Shown in pieces: positions 10,734 through 20,468 of a stretch of 64,000 bases of DNA; the first letter of the stretch is position 1; each line of letters starts with the position of its first letter. The translations under genes and the position numbers were made by a program. The notes under the pieces were generated by a model that saw nothing but the letters and a program-made list of their open reading frames with translations, had not been told where the DNA came from and made no database searches. This DNA comes from Gautieria morchelliformis (lineage: Eukaryota > Basidiomycota > Agaricomycetes > Gomphales > Gomphaceae): the NCBI GenBank assembly GCA_015179125.1, contig WHVA01000089.1, forward strand, positions 124,001 through 188,000, written 5' to 3'.

Positions 10734-11079
10734 GCTCGCAGCCGACAGTAGAAGGTCTACTGGAGGGTCTCAACGATTTTTAGTCGTCGACGCAGCGATC
10801 TTTTTCAAGATTGCTTCGAATCCACTATCGGTTGGTCGCGTGGCGATCAACCACAGGATAGTTCAAAAAGGTGTAAAGATGTCTATCTTAAGCCTTAAGT
10901 CACAAGAGCACGACAGAACTTGACCAATGTGTGGTATTCTGATGCTACGTAGTGACAGTGTAAGGGTAAGATGCGATGGGGACCGCTAGCCGGTTCCCAC
11001 GCATAAACTATACAGTGGGTCCCTAAGGGGCCCACTGGGGTTATGTAATAACTAGTGTACATGTAGATATACGGGTTAT
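10734..11079. other. Leader of the decayed element and spacer; no gene seen
   Basis: A 5' LTR and primer site of the gag-pro element would be expected here, but I could not define either. GGGTCCCTAAGGGGCCCACT near 11018-11037 is a weak palindromic feature. No coding frame is supported. Confidence 0.4.
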
Positions 11080-12724
11080 TTACAGTGAGGCAGCGCGAAA
11101 TGCCTGAAACACTTCCGGTGGGAAGTTGATATTGATGGCAGGGGTGGGGGCGGGCTGTTGCAGGGGCTCAGTGCTAGCGTACCTCGTTCCACCACGACGT
11201 GCGTGGTCAGATGCCGCCGGGTTCGCGCTGTAGTGAAAAAATCTGAAATACTCCACATTTGGCGGCATGTTGAGATCAACGCCCGGTTTATGATCCATCT
11301 ATTGACAAATAGGTGAGTATACACATGTTATGGAAAGAAAACACAAAACTATACCAATTCTAATACCCACACCAGCTCCTCTTCATTGCTGATGACCTTA
11401 TGGTGCCCATTGAGGGCACGCGCCATGCAAATTGACCCGGCGTGCTGAGCGCAAGTCCAGACGTCGCGCAGCTTCTCCAGCTGCGCTTTGTATCCATCCA
11501 CGTTTGTGGCATTGAGGGCTCGCCTGTCCACGACTTCAGGTTCGACCGGTTCTTTCTGCGAAAGGAACGGGTTGACGAGTTCTTTCTTTTTAGTCTTCGG
11601 TTTACCTGTGGTGCCGGTCTGTGCTTTGACTGCCTCTTCTAAAAATTGAAAGAACTGTGAATTAGAGTATATTTGTTTGAATCAATGATGAGAAAGAAAG
11701 AAAAGCTGACCTTGGGGGGAAGAACGATGTCGATACAGGCTTCCCCGCCCCTCTTCGCCACCTGATTTACCCACTCGGCCTTCAAGGCCATCCAGTAGTC
11801 CTCAGTCTCCAACGCAAAGCAGTGCTTTGCTGGGTCCTTGTAGAAATGAGTTACGAGGCCGATCCTTTTCTCTTCGGAGATCGCGTACAGGCCGAGTACG
11901 AAGTGGAGCATCCCCTTCACCTCGTCAAGAGTGCTCATCGGATTGACGAGCTGCGTTCGATGAGCAATCACCCCGATTTGGTTACGGAACGGTATAAGAA
12001 ATTTCATTTCTATGAAAAAATTAGTCAGTAAGCATAAAATAAGAAAAGAAAAAAAGGAAACACAAAAGAAAGAAAAATACACACGGGCAGGCAAAGGATC
12101 CTTTGCCACTGCATTGGCTTTGCTCACAGCCTTGCCCTTCTTCTTTGGAGCTGGAGGTGGAGATGGCGAGGGTTCCGTCATACCGTCACGATTATCATCG
12201 CTGCTAGACACTCCCTCCTCATCCACATACTCGATATCATCATCACCAATGTCGAGTATCTCAGCGTATCCCGGACCATCGTTCGCAATGGGGACCTAGA
12301 GCTCGTCCTCATCGTCCTTGGACACCATGCTGAGGTGCGTCTTGCCTGCGATATCAGCGGCCTGGCGCGTTTTTGTGGAGGTGGGTTCTTTGGCTGAGAC
12401 AACAGTACTGGATGCTCTGGATGTGGTGGAGAGAGTAGCGGTGGGGACTTTAGGTTTGGCGTCGGCCCTGGATTTGGCCGTTGAATGCGGTTTTGACCCG
12501 GCCTCAGTGGACGCATTGATGGCGCCATTCCTCTTTGATGGAGGAGGTATCTTGATGGGAGGTATGCTTCCCTCGCGCATTCGAATGGAGGGAGTATGGC
12601 TGCGCCTGCCTTCGATGATAAGGGCAGTGTCAAGTGTGTTGTGCTGACGAGTTTTGGGGTTGTCTTCAGGGGGCGGCCCCAAAGGAGTGAGAGCTTTAGC
12701 ATTTTTTTTCTTGATACCAGCCAT
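11080..12724 (-). pseudogene. Unrecognised multi-exon gene, probable premature TAG
   Basis: Four exons can be joined leftward: 12724-12085, 12009-11711, 11638-about 11355 and about 11298-11080, with ordinary short introns. The product starts MAGIKKKNAKAL, has a Ser/Thr/Pro/Lys-rich disordered N-terminal half with an acidic patch, then a compact part (GMLHFVLGLYAISEEKRIG, then EDYWMALKAEWVNQVAKRGG) and ends FPPEVFQAFRAASL. An in-frame TAG at 12296-12298 (EDEL, stop, VPIANDG) is where CAG would fit; alternatively it is the acceptor of a 33-nt intron, which I consider less likely. I do not recognise a domain. The position between transposon remnants suggests a lineage-specific or element-associated gene. 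Confidence 0.5.
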
Positions 12725-13026
12725 AATGACGCGATTAGAATGAAGCTTAGTATGTGTTGAACGCAGTGATGGAGGTCACTACGTGGCGCGTAGCGGTCAC
12801 GTGACGGCGGTCACGCAAATGTCACAATATCATGCCGGCAAGACTTGCAGATGAAGCAAGGTACTGTCACATCAATGTAATTAGGGTTTATATAGAGGTT
12901 ATATTATATTTAAGTCCTTAAACCTGAGGCTTTGCTATGTAGAAGGCTAAAAAGGCTGGGAGAAGGCAAACAGACATGCACCCCTCCCCCCTTCCATAAC
13001 CTGGAGATTACATCATTGTTTTCTAT
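12725..13026. other. Intergenic, possible promoter of the 11.1-12.7 kb gene
   Basis: Repeated GGTCAC / GTGACGGCGGTCACG motifs occur at about 12770-12815, just upstream of the gene's start codon, followed by AT-rich DNA. No coding frame or RNA gene is seen. Confidence 0.3.
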
Positions 13027-13311
13027 TTCCAACATTTATACATGTATATTACTATAATCTGAGAAAGTTACAGGCCTTACTGAAAGAATTTGAGTGCATA
13101 ATGATGCATATAAGTGAAATTATCCAATTATTCAATAACTCAGAATATGCCAGGTTTTGTATATCAGAGGGTAGCTACTACATAGTACAGAATATATACA
13201 AAGTACCAGCCCTTAATCATCAATTGCTGTGGAGATACAGCTTGATCTTTTTGAGCGGCACCGGGCGGCATGTATTTCAGACTCCGCCCTATGTACCCGA
13301 AACAGCTGTAA
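13027..13311 (+). repeat. 285-bp dispersed repeat, right copy
   Basis: This is the inverted partner of 5921-6204, running from TTCCAACATTTATACATG to AACAGCTGTAA with only scattered differences. It is followed by short degenerate repeats of AGCAGTGTTCT at 13312-13370. No ORF or target duplication is supported. Confidence 0.75.
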
Positions 13312-13496
13312 GCAGTGTTCTGGTGAAGAATTAAAGCAGTGTTCTAGAGTTCTAGAATTAAGGAGTGTTCTTAGAGTAAGAAGAGTTGAGGAGGAAACAA
13401 TAATGATCCAAAGATGCTTATAACTCGAAGCTCTAAGGAAAAAGATTGTTAAGTCGCTTATTTATTCGTATCTAGAGTCCAAGTATTTAAGCAATA

Positions 13497-13774
13497 CACA
13501 ATATCAGTAGATAGTCATGTGAAAAATAATGGGGCTAGGAGTTAGGGTCAAGATGATGTCAAGTATGATGCTAGGTATAATGTCAGACATGTAGGATAGG
13601 GACTCGACTCGATAATATGTGGAAAATGATGCGCATATATGCGCCTCAACTCGACTCGACTCGGAATGATTCTCGGCTCGGAATGGATCTCGGAATGATA
13701 AGAAATATGGTGAAAAGTGAGAATGATTAAAAATAGATTGTCCTGACTGAAATGTTTTCTTCCTCCTCAAATAA
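13497..13774 (+). repeat. Direct repeat pair, copy 1 of about 280 bp
   Basis: Copy 1 matches 15410-15706 in the same orientation: AGTAGATAGTCATGTGAAAA at the left, TGTCCTGACTGAA near the right, with a core of ACTCGACTCG-type repeats. Copy 2 carries an extra stretch of about 30 bp after the shared GTATGATGCTA. The copies are 1.9 kb apart. They could be LTRs of a small decayed element or two insertions of one repeat; clear TG...CA ends are not visible. Confidence 0.65.
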
Positions 13775-14842
13775 TAAAACCTAACATTTCTGTTGTTCTT
13801 TCTTTCGATTTTGACCTGAAACTATGCTGACATTCATTCTATGCCTGTCACAATTTTCCTTGATTTTTTTGAGGCTGTATTACTACTCTTGTTTATGTTC
13901 TGTCCAACCGACCCTTTGTGGGTGGTTGTGGACAAGTTTCCTTTTTGAGCTGCGGCTGTTCACTAACGTGTTACGTTCTATGGGCGCTTAATTATCTGAA
14001 GGGCGCACCATTGCCTCAAGGGCGCTTAAAGTGCCGGAACTTTGTATAGGAGAGTGATCATATCTTTCTAGGAGGTGTATGTATTTTCATTCTACTTTTA
14101 ACTCATAATATAAAGAAAAGCTCATAATTGGGATATGAATAGAAAGTATATTTTACATTTTATAAAACAGAAATAAATAATTCTTCTTTTGTCCCTCCCC
14201 AAGCGGCGGCTCCACCGACGAGAAATCCGTATATTTGCCTTTCTACCAAGTTTTAATATAATCCATATTGGTGTTACTATATAATTAGTAGTATATCCTG
14301 CCATACATATCATATTATATATACATATATTCTATATTCTATATCCTCCTTTTATCTATTCTAAGTGTCTATCAATCTTCAGTCTGTTACTATAATATTC
14401 CAATGTATCTTTTCAACCGAGATGGACATACTCATACAGAAGTTTTATATGTATTAGTGTTGCTCTATAAATCTAATATAATAATATTCTTATATATTAG
14501 AAATAGTAGTTTTGAAATATATACTATGTAGGTTCTTATCTCGTAGTACATAGTCTTTATGAATAACCTCCATATGCGAGTGAAACAAGCCCATGCGCAG
14601 CCTCCCCTCCTCAGTGTTGACTATCACTGAGGAGGTGAGTTTAATAGTGTACTTTCATAGTATGAAACTGAAAAACATGTAGAACATTAAATAGGTAGCA
14701 TTCCTTTATATTACTAGTGTTGACTATCACTGAGGAGAACATTAAATAGTTTATTAATCTCCTGCAAGTCCCATCGTTCATATCTGGCATATAACTTCCT
14801 ACTTGCCCAAACTGAGTTTCTACATGCGCCCCCACGGTTTCC
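13775..14842. other. AT-rich DNA without a gene
   Basis: The stretch 14090-14560 is strongly AT-rich with no credible frame. A perfect hairpin at 14606-14635 (11-bp arms CCTCCTCAGTG, 8-nt loop) has its loop and right arm repeated at 14716-14737. Nothing else is supported. Confidence 0.5.
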
Positions 14843-15128
14843 AAGCTCAAGAACGTGTCAGGATCGGCGAAGTTGCCTTATGGTGCATTGGCACTTGGTG
14901 CAGAAGGGATCAAAGATGCTATTACAAACTTTGATGACGCGTATGTTCCACGTTATATGATCCCTCAGATTTTCGGGGCTTATGCTACACAGGAGGAAAT
15001 CTGACATCGAGAATGAACGCCTACCGTCAGATCTCACTGATCCAATGTCAGAAGAAGCTAAGCCCTTCCTCTCCAATCCTATGACACCCTCTTCCAGAGA
15101 TTCTCCTGTAGTGGGTTCTCACCATTAG
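14843..15128 (+). pseudogene. Short coding remnant in two frames, unrecognised
   Basis: One frame reads SGSAKLPYGALALGAEG to a TGA at 15002-15004; the next frame continues with SDIENERLPSDLTDPM to TAG at 15126-15128. The switch of frame with coding-like composition on both sides suggests an exon hit by a one- or two-base indel. The GALALGAEG stretch resembles a motif I have seen in lineage-specific Agaricomycete proteins, but I cannot name the family. Confidence 0.35.
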
Positions 15129-15409
15129 TACAAAGTAGCAAACAAAATTAAAACCTGCATTGAACTACATACAGTAAGCTAAGCTTGACATTGTTCCCCC
15201 CTCAGCACCCAAAATGCAAAATAAAAATGCTTGTTTTATTCGGATTTTTTAGTTCTATGCCCTAGCTATGGTCCACATAGCTTCAGATATGAAATTTCTA
15301 GCGAATCGGAGCGATATCAAGCAAGATATCGTTGTTCGAAGTTTGTGTGCTAAAATGGAAGCAAATCCGATGTGCGCCTTAGGTACTGCAAATGGGTGTA
15401 AACAATATA
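15129..15409. other. Spacer before direct repeat copy 2; no gene seen
   Basis: I see no conserved frame or repeat here. Short open frames lack any family resemblance. Confidence 0.4.
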
Positions 15410-15706
15410 CAATAGGAGTAGATAGTCATGTGAAAAATAATGGGGCTAGGAGTTAGGGTCAAGATGATGTCAAGTATGATGCTATGACCCCTAGATGGCT
15501 AATTCCTGGACGGATGATGTCAAATATGATGTCAGGCATATAGGACAATGACTCGAGTCGATAATATGTGGGAAATGACACGCATATGTGCGCCTCGACT
15601 CGACTTGACTCGGACTGGTTCTCGGAATGACAAGAAATATGGTGAAAAGTGAGAATGATTGATAACAAAATAGATTGTCCTGACTGAAGTATTTTCTTCT
15701 CAAATA
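15410..15706 (+). repeat. Direct repeat pair, copy 2 of about 295 bp
   Basis: Partner of 13497-13774 in the same orientation. Relative to copy 1 it has an insertion of about 30 bp after GTATGATGCTA and several substitutions, so the two are not recent duplicates. Confidence 0.65.
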
Positions 15707-15721
15707 ACAGATCTCGCTACC

Positions 15722-17915
15722 ATGCTGTGTCTGGCTGGGAGGGGCATCCTTGGGGTTCTCATTATCGCTGGCATTGGCCTCATGTGCCTCCTCAGTATCA
15801 ATCAGAGTATTGCTGGCATCAGCCTCAGGTGCATCTGTAAGGGCAACCCTGGCTGGTTGTGGAGATCACACTACCACACAACTGACAAGGGGAAATCCAA
15901 AGTATGTATAAATGAACAGAGTATACAACAGAGGGGATTCTCACCTGACAAGGGGAAATCCAAAGGGAAAAGTCTAAGGACCCCCAATGTCAGCGAGCCT
16001 GTATTATACTACGCTGCGCAGCCAGGGACAACACTTGGCACCCGCCATCAACCCTGCATCTCCCTGACCACCCTGACCCTTGATCGACCCTTGATGCCAC
16101 CTATTACGCGAGTTGCTTGATTTCCGACACTGTTCCGAGAGTGGAAGTCGGAAATTGGAGTGGAACTGGCAAGGCGAACAGAACTGGTGGAAGTTCTCCC
16201 AGAAGCGGAATAATTTCAGAAAGCGGAGGCGGAGATGGAATCGGAACCGGAGCCGGAGTCGGAACCTGAGCTGGAGTCGGAAATGGAGTCGGAACTGGGT
16301 GTGGTGTCGGAACTGGAAATGGAAAACAGGGTGTCCCCTGACAGCATCCTCAGTATCAATCAGTGTCTGAGTCATGCCTTTGAAAGGATTTTCCTGCATG
16401 TCAAAATTGATTGTCAGCACGGCACCAATGAATGTTGTCCACCACTTCGTCGTCCTCTTCCCCTTGATCATCAACATTGCCCTGTGCGGATGGTTGTAAC
16501 TGTTATATATATGTATATATAGCTTAGCTAATATATATATATCACAATTGAGGCAGTCACCAGCAATTGTAAGGCATGCTTAATCCTAGCCCTAAAGTTT
16601 TTTCTCACAGTCTGCTGCTCCCCCAGAAAAGGGTGTATAACCTATTGTCTAAACATCAATAGTTATATATCTTTGTACTATACATGCATATTATTTTAAA
16701 CATATCTTCTAATCATATCTATCAACCATATATAATAATGTAGTACAGTTATTGTCCATACTTGCCTCTAAATTCTGTCATTATACATCTAACATGCTCA
16801 AATCATACTTCTAACATGTACTCATATGGTCCATACTTGCCTCTACATTCTATCATCATACATCTAAAAAATTTGCTATATACATTTAACATAAAGTCAT
16901 CCAAATCCTATCTGAGATTGATCTGTTATCTCAATACACACCATGCTTTAGGACATACAACCATATTTTTAAAATATCAGAACATTCAAAAAAATTCAGG
17001 ATATCTGCAATATACAACTTGCTCAAAATGATGGACTATGAATTGGGTTAGGGTTGACATTTTAAAAGATATCTAATATATCCTAGAAGAATGTACATTG
17101 TTGTCAATGTGAACATCCTCCCTGCTTGTCCTCAACATCGCTGGCATCATTACCATTCACAGCCGACTCTTGTGCCTGATCCTCTAGCGGTACAGTGTTG
17201 CGCTCTTCTCCATTTGTGTTGCGTTCTTCTTCATTTGCTTCGATGCTCACATGGACCTGCTAAACAATATATGTCAGCAATTAAATTTTATAATAACTAA
17301 TATATACCTCTTCCCATCGTTCCTGACAGCACACGTGGTCACGAGCTGCCTTCTTGGGTTGTTGCACCTCCTTGTTCTTGTGGTAGTCGCTCCTGTTGCA
17401 AAGAATCGAGGTAATCATGGCTGCGAGAGACCACGGGTTTTCATATTGTTTTAACTCCAGGAATTGTTTCTCAACCTATGATACTGCATTAGAAAGCCCC
17501 AATAATATCATGCAGATAAATTACTTACTGAGCACAGGATGGATGTAACTTTCTTGGGATCTTGCTTACACTTTTCCCATCAAGGCAGTGATGAGCAATC
17601 TCATCATGGACTGCAGCCTATAGGAGGTCAAAATGCTCAGTAATGACACCACAATCATAATATACGCATACGTACCCTAATGTCCAAATATTTTGCGTCA
17701 TCGTCCTCCAAGCCCATATATTCTTTGAGGTTATATCCTTTGCTCCCGTGGTCACCTGTCCCTTTTTTTCCGGCAGTCTCAAATGGCTTAGGGATAAGGG
17801 CTCATATATTCTTGTGCTTGTGCTTGTGTTCATGAGAGCGACTGTCACTGTTGGAAGAATCAGAATCAGAAGAAGATTCTGGGTGTAAGTACGCATCGGT
17901 CTCAAGCACTTGGTG
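15722..17915 (-). pseudogene. Decayed copy of the CACTA accessory gene 1 (rearranged)
   Basis: On the minus strand, exon-like blocks match the plus-strand gene at 24977-26627 in order: LIPKPFETAGKKGTGDHG and GYNLKEYMGLEDDDAKYL near 17800-17700, then VEKQFLELKQYENPW and ITSILCNRSDYHKNK near 17480-17380, then at about 16420-16360 MQENPFKGM, the equivalent of TQENPFEGV. Stops and indels break the frame, including a TGA after HKHKHKNI near 17802. A GTCGGAACTGGA-type minisatellite occupies 16130-16330. The upstream end is cut at about 17915, where a NACHT-gene fragment begins on the plus strand. Confidence 0.7.
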
Positions 17916-18408
17916 TTTTGACTTTACCAACAAGGACACCTTTTCAAATGCTGTGATTTGATCTCTGATCAAGCAATTGTCTGTACAATGTATGAGCATC
18001 CCCCCTGCCCTGGAGTCACTATTCTCTAAGTATGGGCAGGATGGCATGAACCGAGACCCAGGTCAAGAGGATTTGATGTCAACCTTCAAAATAATCATCA
18101 GGAGCTTCCAGGCTGTACATCTTGTTTTTGATGCGCTTGACGAATGCCCAGAGCAATCCAGATTTCTGAAAGTGCTCAGGGAAGTACATGATTGGAAGCT
18201 GGATACATTACACCTACTGGCAGCTAGTCGGAAAGAGGGAGATATTCAGAAGGTGCTTCGTGGCTTGGTTTAACATGAGGTACCAATGGACAAGTGTCTC
18301 GTTGACAGTGACATCCAAGTGTATGTTTCGGGGAGACTTGTGGAGGATATTGAGTTTAGGATGTGCTCAGCAAGTGAGAAGGAGTGTGAAGAATAAAGGT
18401 TTCTAAAG
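17916..18408 (+). pseudogene. NACHT domain fragment, paralogue of the NLR at 59.3 kb
   Basis: The fragment starts inside an exon (FDFTNKDT) and follows 60549-61045 almost residue for residue: IPPALESLFSK, then the Walker B region LVFDALDECPEQSRF and HDWKLDTLHLLAASRKEGDI. The Walker A loop is absent because the fragment begins downstream of it. A TAA at 18271-18273 interrupts the frame (GLV, stop, HEVPMDK). It is clearly a displaced piece of a STAND ATPase gene and not functional. Confidence 0.85.
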
Positions 18409-18574
18409 ACTACTTGTTGAATAGGGATATGATTCAGACTTTGAAATGAAGTCAAATCGAGTATGAGTTTGATGTGAAAGAGAATAGTTTGTGCAGAGTA
18501 TATGTGCAGTGAAACAAAACCTACGCAAGCAATACACTTCAATGTGATAGCTCATGTGGGGAATAGGTGAGTCC

Positions 18575-19074
18575 TCCTTTGTACTGAGCGGCTTGCATTT
18601 CAGGCAGATGCCCTTGCTACGGCAGTACACGAAATGCACGAGTGTGGTGTTGCGCATAGAGATATAAAAGCGGATAATGTTATCATTCACCATAACCCTT
18701 CCAACCAGGACGGCAATGTGGTCCTGCTCAATTTTTCTCTTTGTACGACACTCGGACCACCTTCAATGCATAAGCTGGTTGCCTTGTGGGACATGGCAAG
18801 GTGGGACCCTTCTTGAGATCACATGTGCACATAACATTGACCGGTGGGTGCCTTTTATCAGGATATCTTTTGCATTTAATGCACTTGGAATCGTAGCACG
18901 TACTCGGCCCTGGTTACGCTCGCGTCTGCGAATGAATTTGCCGTATGGGGAAGTGCTGGTACAGCTCAATGAGGATGGATGGCTGGCACCATCCCCAGAC
19001 ATCAATGATATTCCAATGGAGCCACCGCTGGGTGGTGAGGGGCATACTTGGGATTTAACAGATGTCTCCTGAGC
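18575..19074 (+). pseudogene. Protein-kinase-like fragment, paralogue of 37.0-38.3 kb gene
   Basis: After an intron-like acceptor, the frame HEMHECGVAHRDIKADN and VVLLNFSLCTTLGPPS matches the last exon of the kinase-like gene at 37863-38306. Here the catalytic loop reads HRDIKADN, closer to the canonical HRD than the HND of the intact gene, but the DFG position is NFS, losing the metal-binding Asp. Frame changes and stops follow after ARWDP. Similarity extends about 40 bp past the stop, so this is a duplicated genomic segment. Confidence 0.8.
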
Positions 19075-19956
19075 TCCTCAAACTGATCAGATGTCAAAGC
19101 AGCTTTATCTCGCCCGAATCAACCCAGTATCGGAACACATGTCCGTTAATGTCTTGAGATGGATAGATTTCGGGCCCCGGGTGCAGCCTGCGACACTGTT
19201 TCCTTCTCATATGCTGTTGCCTTTCACAAACAGTGGGACGGTATTGCTATCGGAGGCTCGAAGCTTATTCAACTGAGCAGGAGGAGCGTACACCAGTCTG
19301 TGCTGTAACGTGTCAGACTAATGCTCGGAACTCCGCTTGTCAATCCTCTCTCTTCTCTTCCTCAGAGTCTCAGATCACTACTTCCATCAACTTGTACTTT
19401 TGCTGCGGCATACCTTCTCCAAGTATATTCTCTCGCTCCCACCTGACAGAGAGTTTGGAAGGCAAACTCAATATTTATCTGACATGTGACTGCTGATGCA
19501 ATAAGTCGGAGATACGCCGACGAATCTTAATCATTATCAAGTACGGACTGAGGAATGTCGCCGAGCAACAAGGGAAACTTGCCAACGGTAGACTGAGACA
19601 ACTCGCCATGCACCCGCTGTCACTCCAACGTACCCTTCTTTAATTCAGCCAATGGTGCTGCTAGTAACGATATCTATCCTTTGTTCAGCCCTTCATGATG
19701 CCTGGACAGACATGGTATCTACGCCTGCTATTAATACCCATCTACTCTCTCCACCTTATTATAATCTGTGGGTGCAACTAATGCAATGTACCCTGTTAAT
19801 CCTTGCTTGTTTGTGCGCACTCAACCTCAAAATGCGAAATGTTTAAGTAGGAGGAAGGACTTTCAATTAAAATGTTGACAAAACTGGCTTTATATAAACC
19901 TCAGACAGCAGAAAAGCGTGACAGTGGTCTCTTTACATTAGATCCTGAGATAAGGC
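19075..19956. other. Spacer before the CACTA element; no gene seen
   Basis: The first 40 bp are homologous to the 3' flank of the kinase gene (38307-38350). The rest shows no conserved frame, RNA gene or repeat I can support. Confidence 0.4.
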
Positions 19957-20029
19957 TGCACACTGTGGATAGCGGAACCATTGAAAACATATAGGCCGAC
20001 CCACTGGATTTCAATTTTCACGGCTTCTG

Positions 20030-20445
20030 CCACTGAAACAGCACCCAATGAAAAACCCACTGAAAAATTTTCAGTAAATATATTCACTGAAATTATCACT
20101 GAAGTATTTTAGGTGGTTTAGGCATTGAAAATATCAATGATATTTAATGACATTTCAGTGTAACATGCACTGGTAATTTACATGCCCAACCTCATGAAAT
20201 TTCAGTGAACAAGGCATGGGAACTCCAGGATATAGTCACAGAAAAAAAAGGAAGTAACATCAATGAAAAGTCCGCAAAAACTTGACTGAAAATCCGTGCG
20301 GTCGGCCGGGAAAATAATGGATGAGGAACGCTGGATGTCGTTGAGTCAGTAGGTGAAATTCCATGACTGGGCATTGAATATAGGGGAGAGAGGATGTGAT
20401 AATGGCACTGAAAACACCATGGTAAGGAAATGAAAATCAACTGAA
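20030..20445. repeat. Left subterminal motif array of the CACTA element
   Basis: Motifs of the form CACTGAAA or TTTCAGTG, with one-base variants, recur in both orientations many times in about 400 bp. The same motif fills the right end. In CACTA elements such arrays bind the element's own DNA-binding protein; that role is inferred here. Confidence 0.8.
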
Positions 20446-20468
20446 ACCTCACAACGCTCACCATGTTC

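Noticed and set aside
12296-12330. A 33-nt intron removing the TAG of the 11.1-12.7 kb gene
   Set aside because: It would have GT and AG ends but no branch-point-like motif and is shorter than any other intron here; a nonsense change is simpler.
13387-13783. A MITE with TTGAGGAGGAA inverted ends
   Set aside because: The match is only about 11 bp and lies partly outside the direct repeat; chance is likely.
16004-16477. 157-codon minus ORF rich in Arg and Phe
   Set aside because: Most of it translates a GTCGGAACTGGA minisatellite; only the first part resembles accessory gene 1, already covered by the pseudogene.
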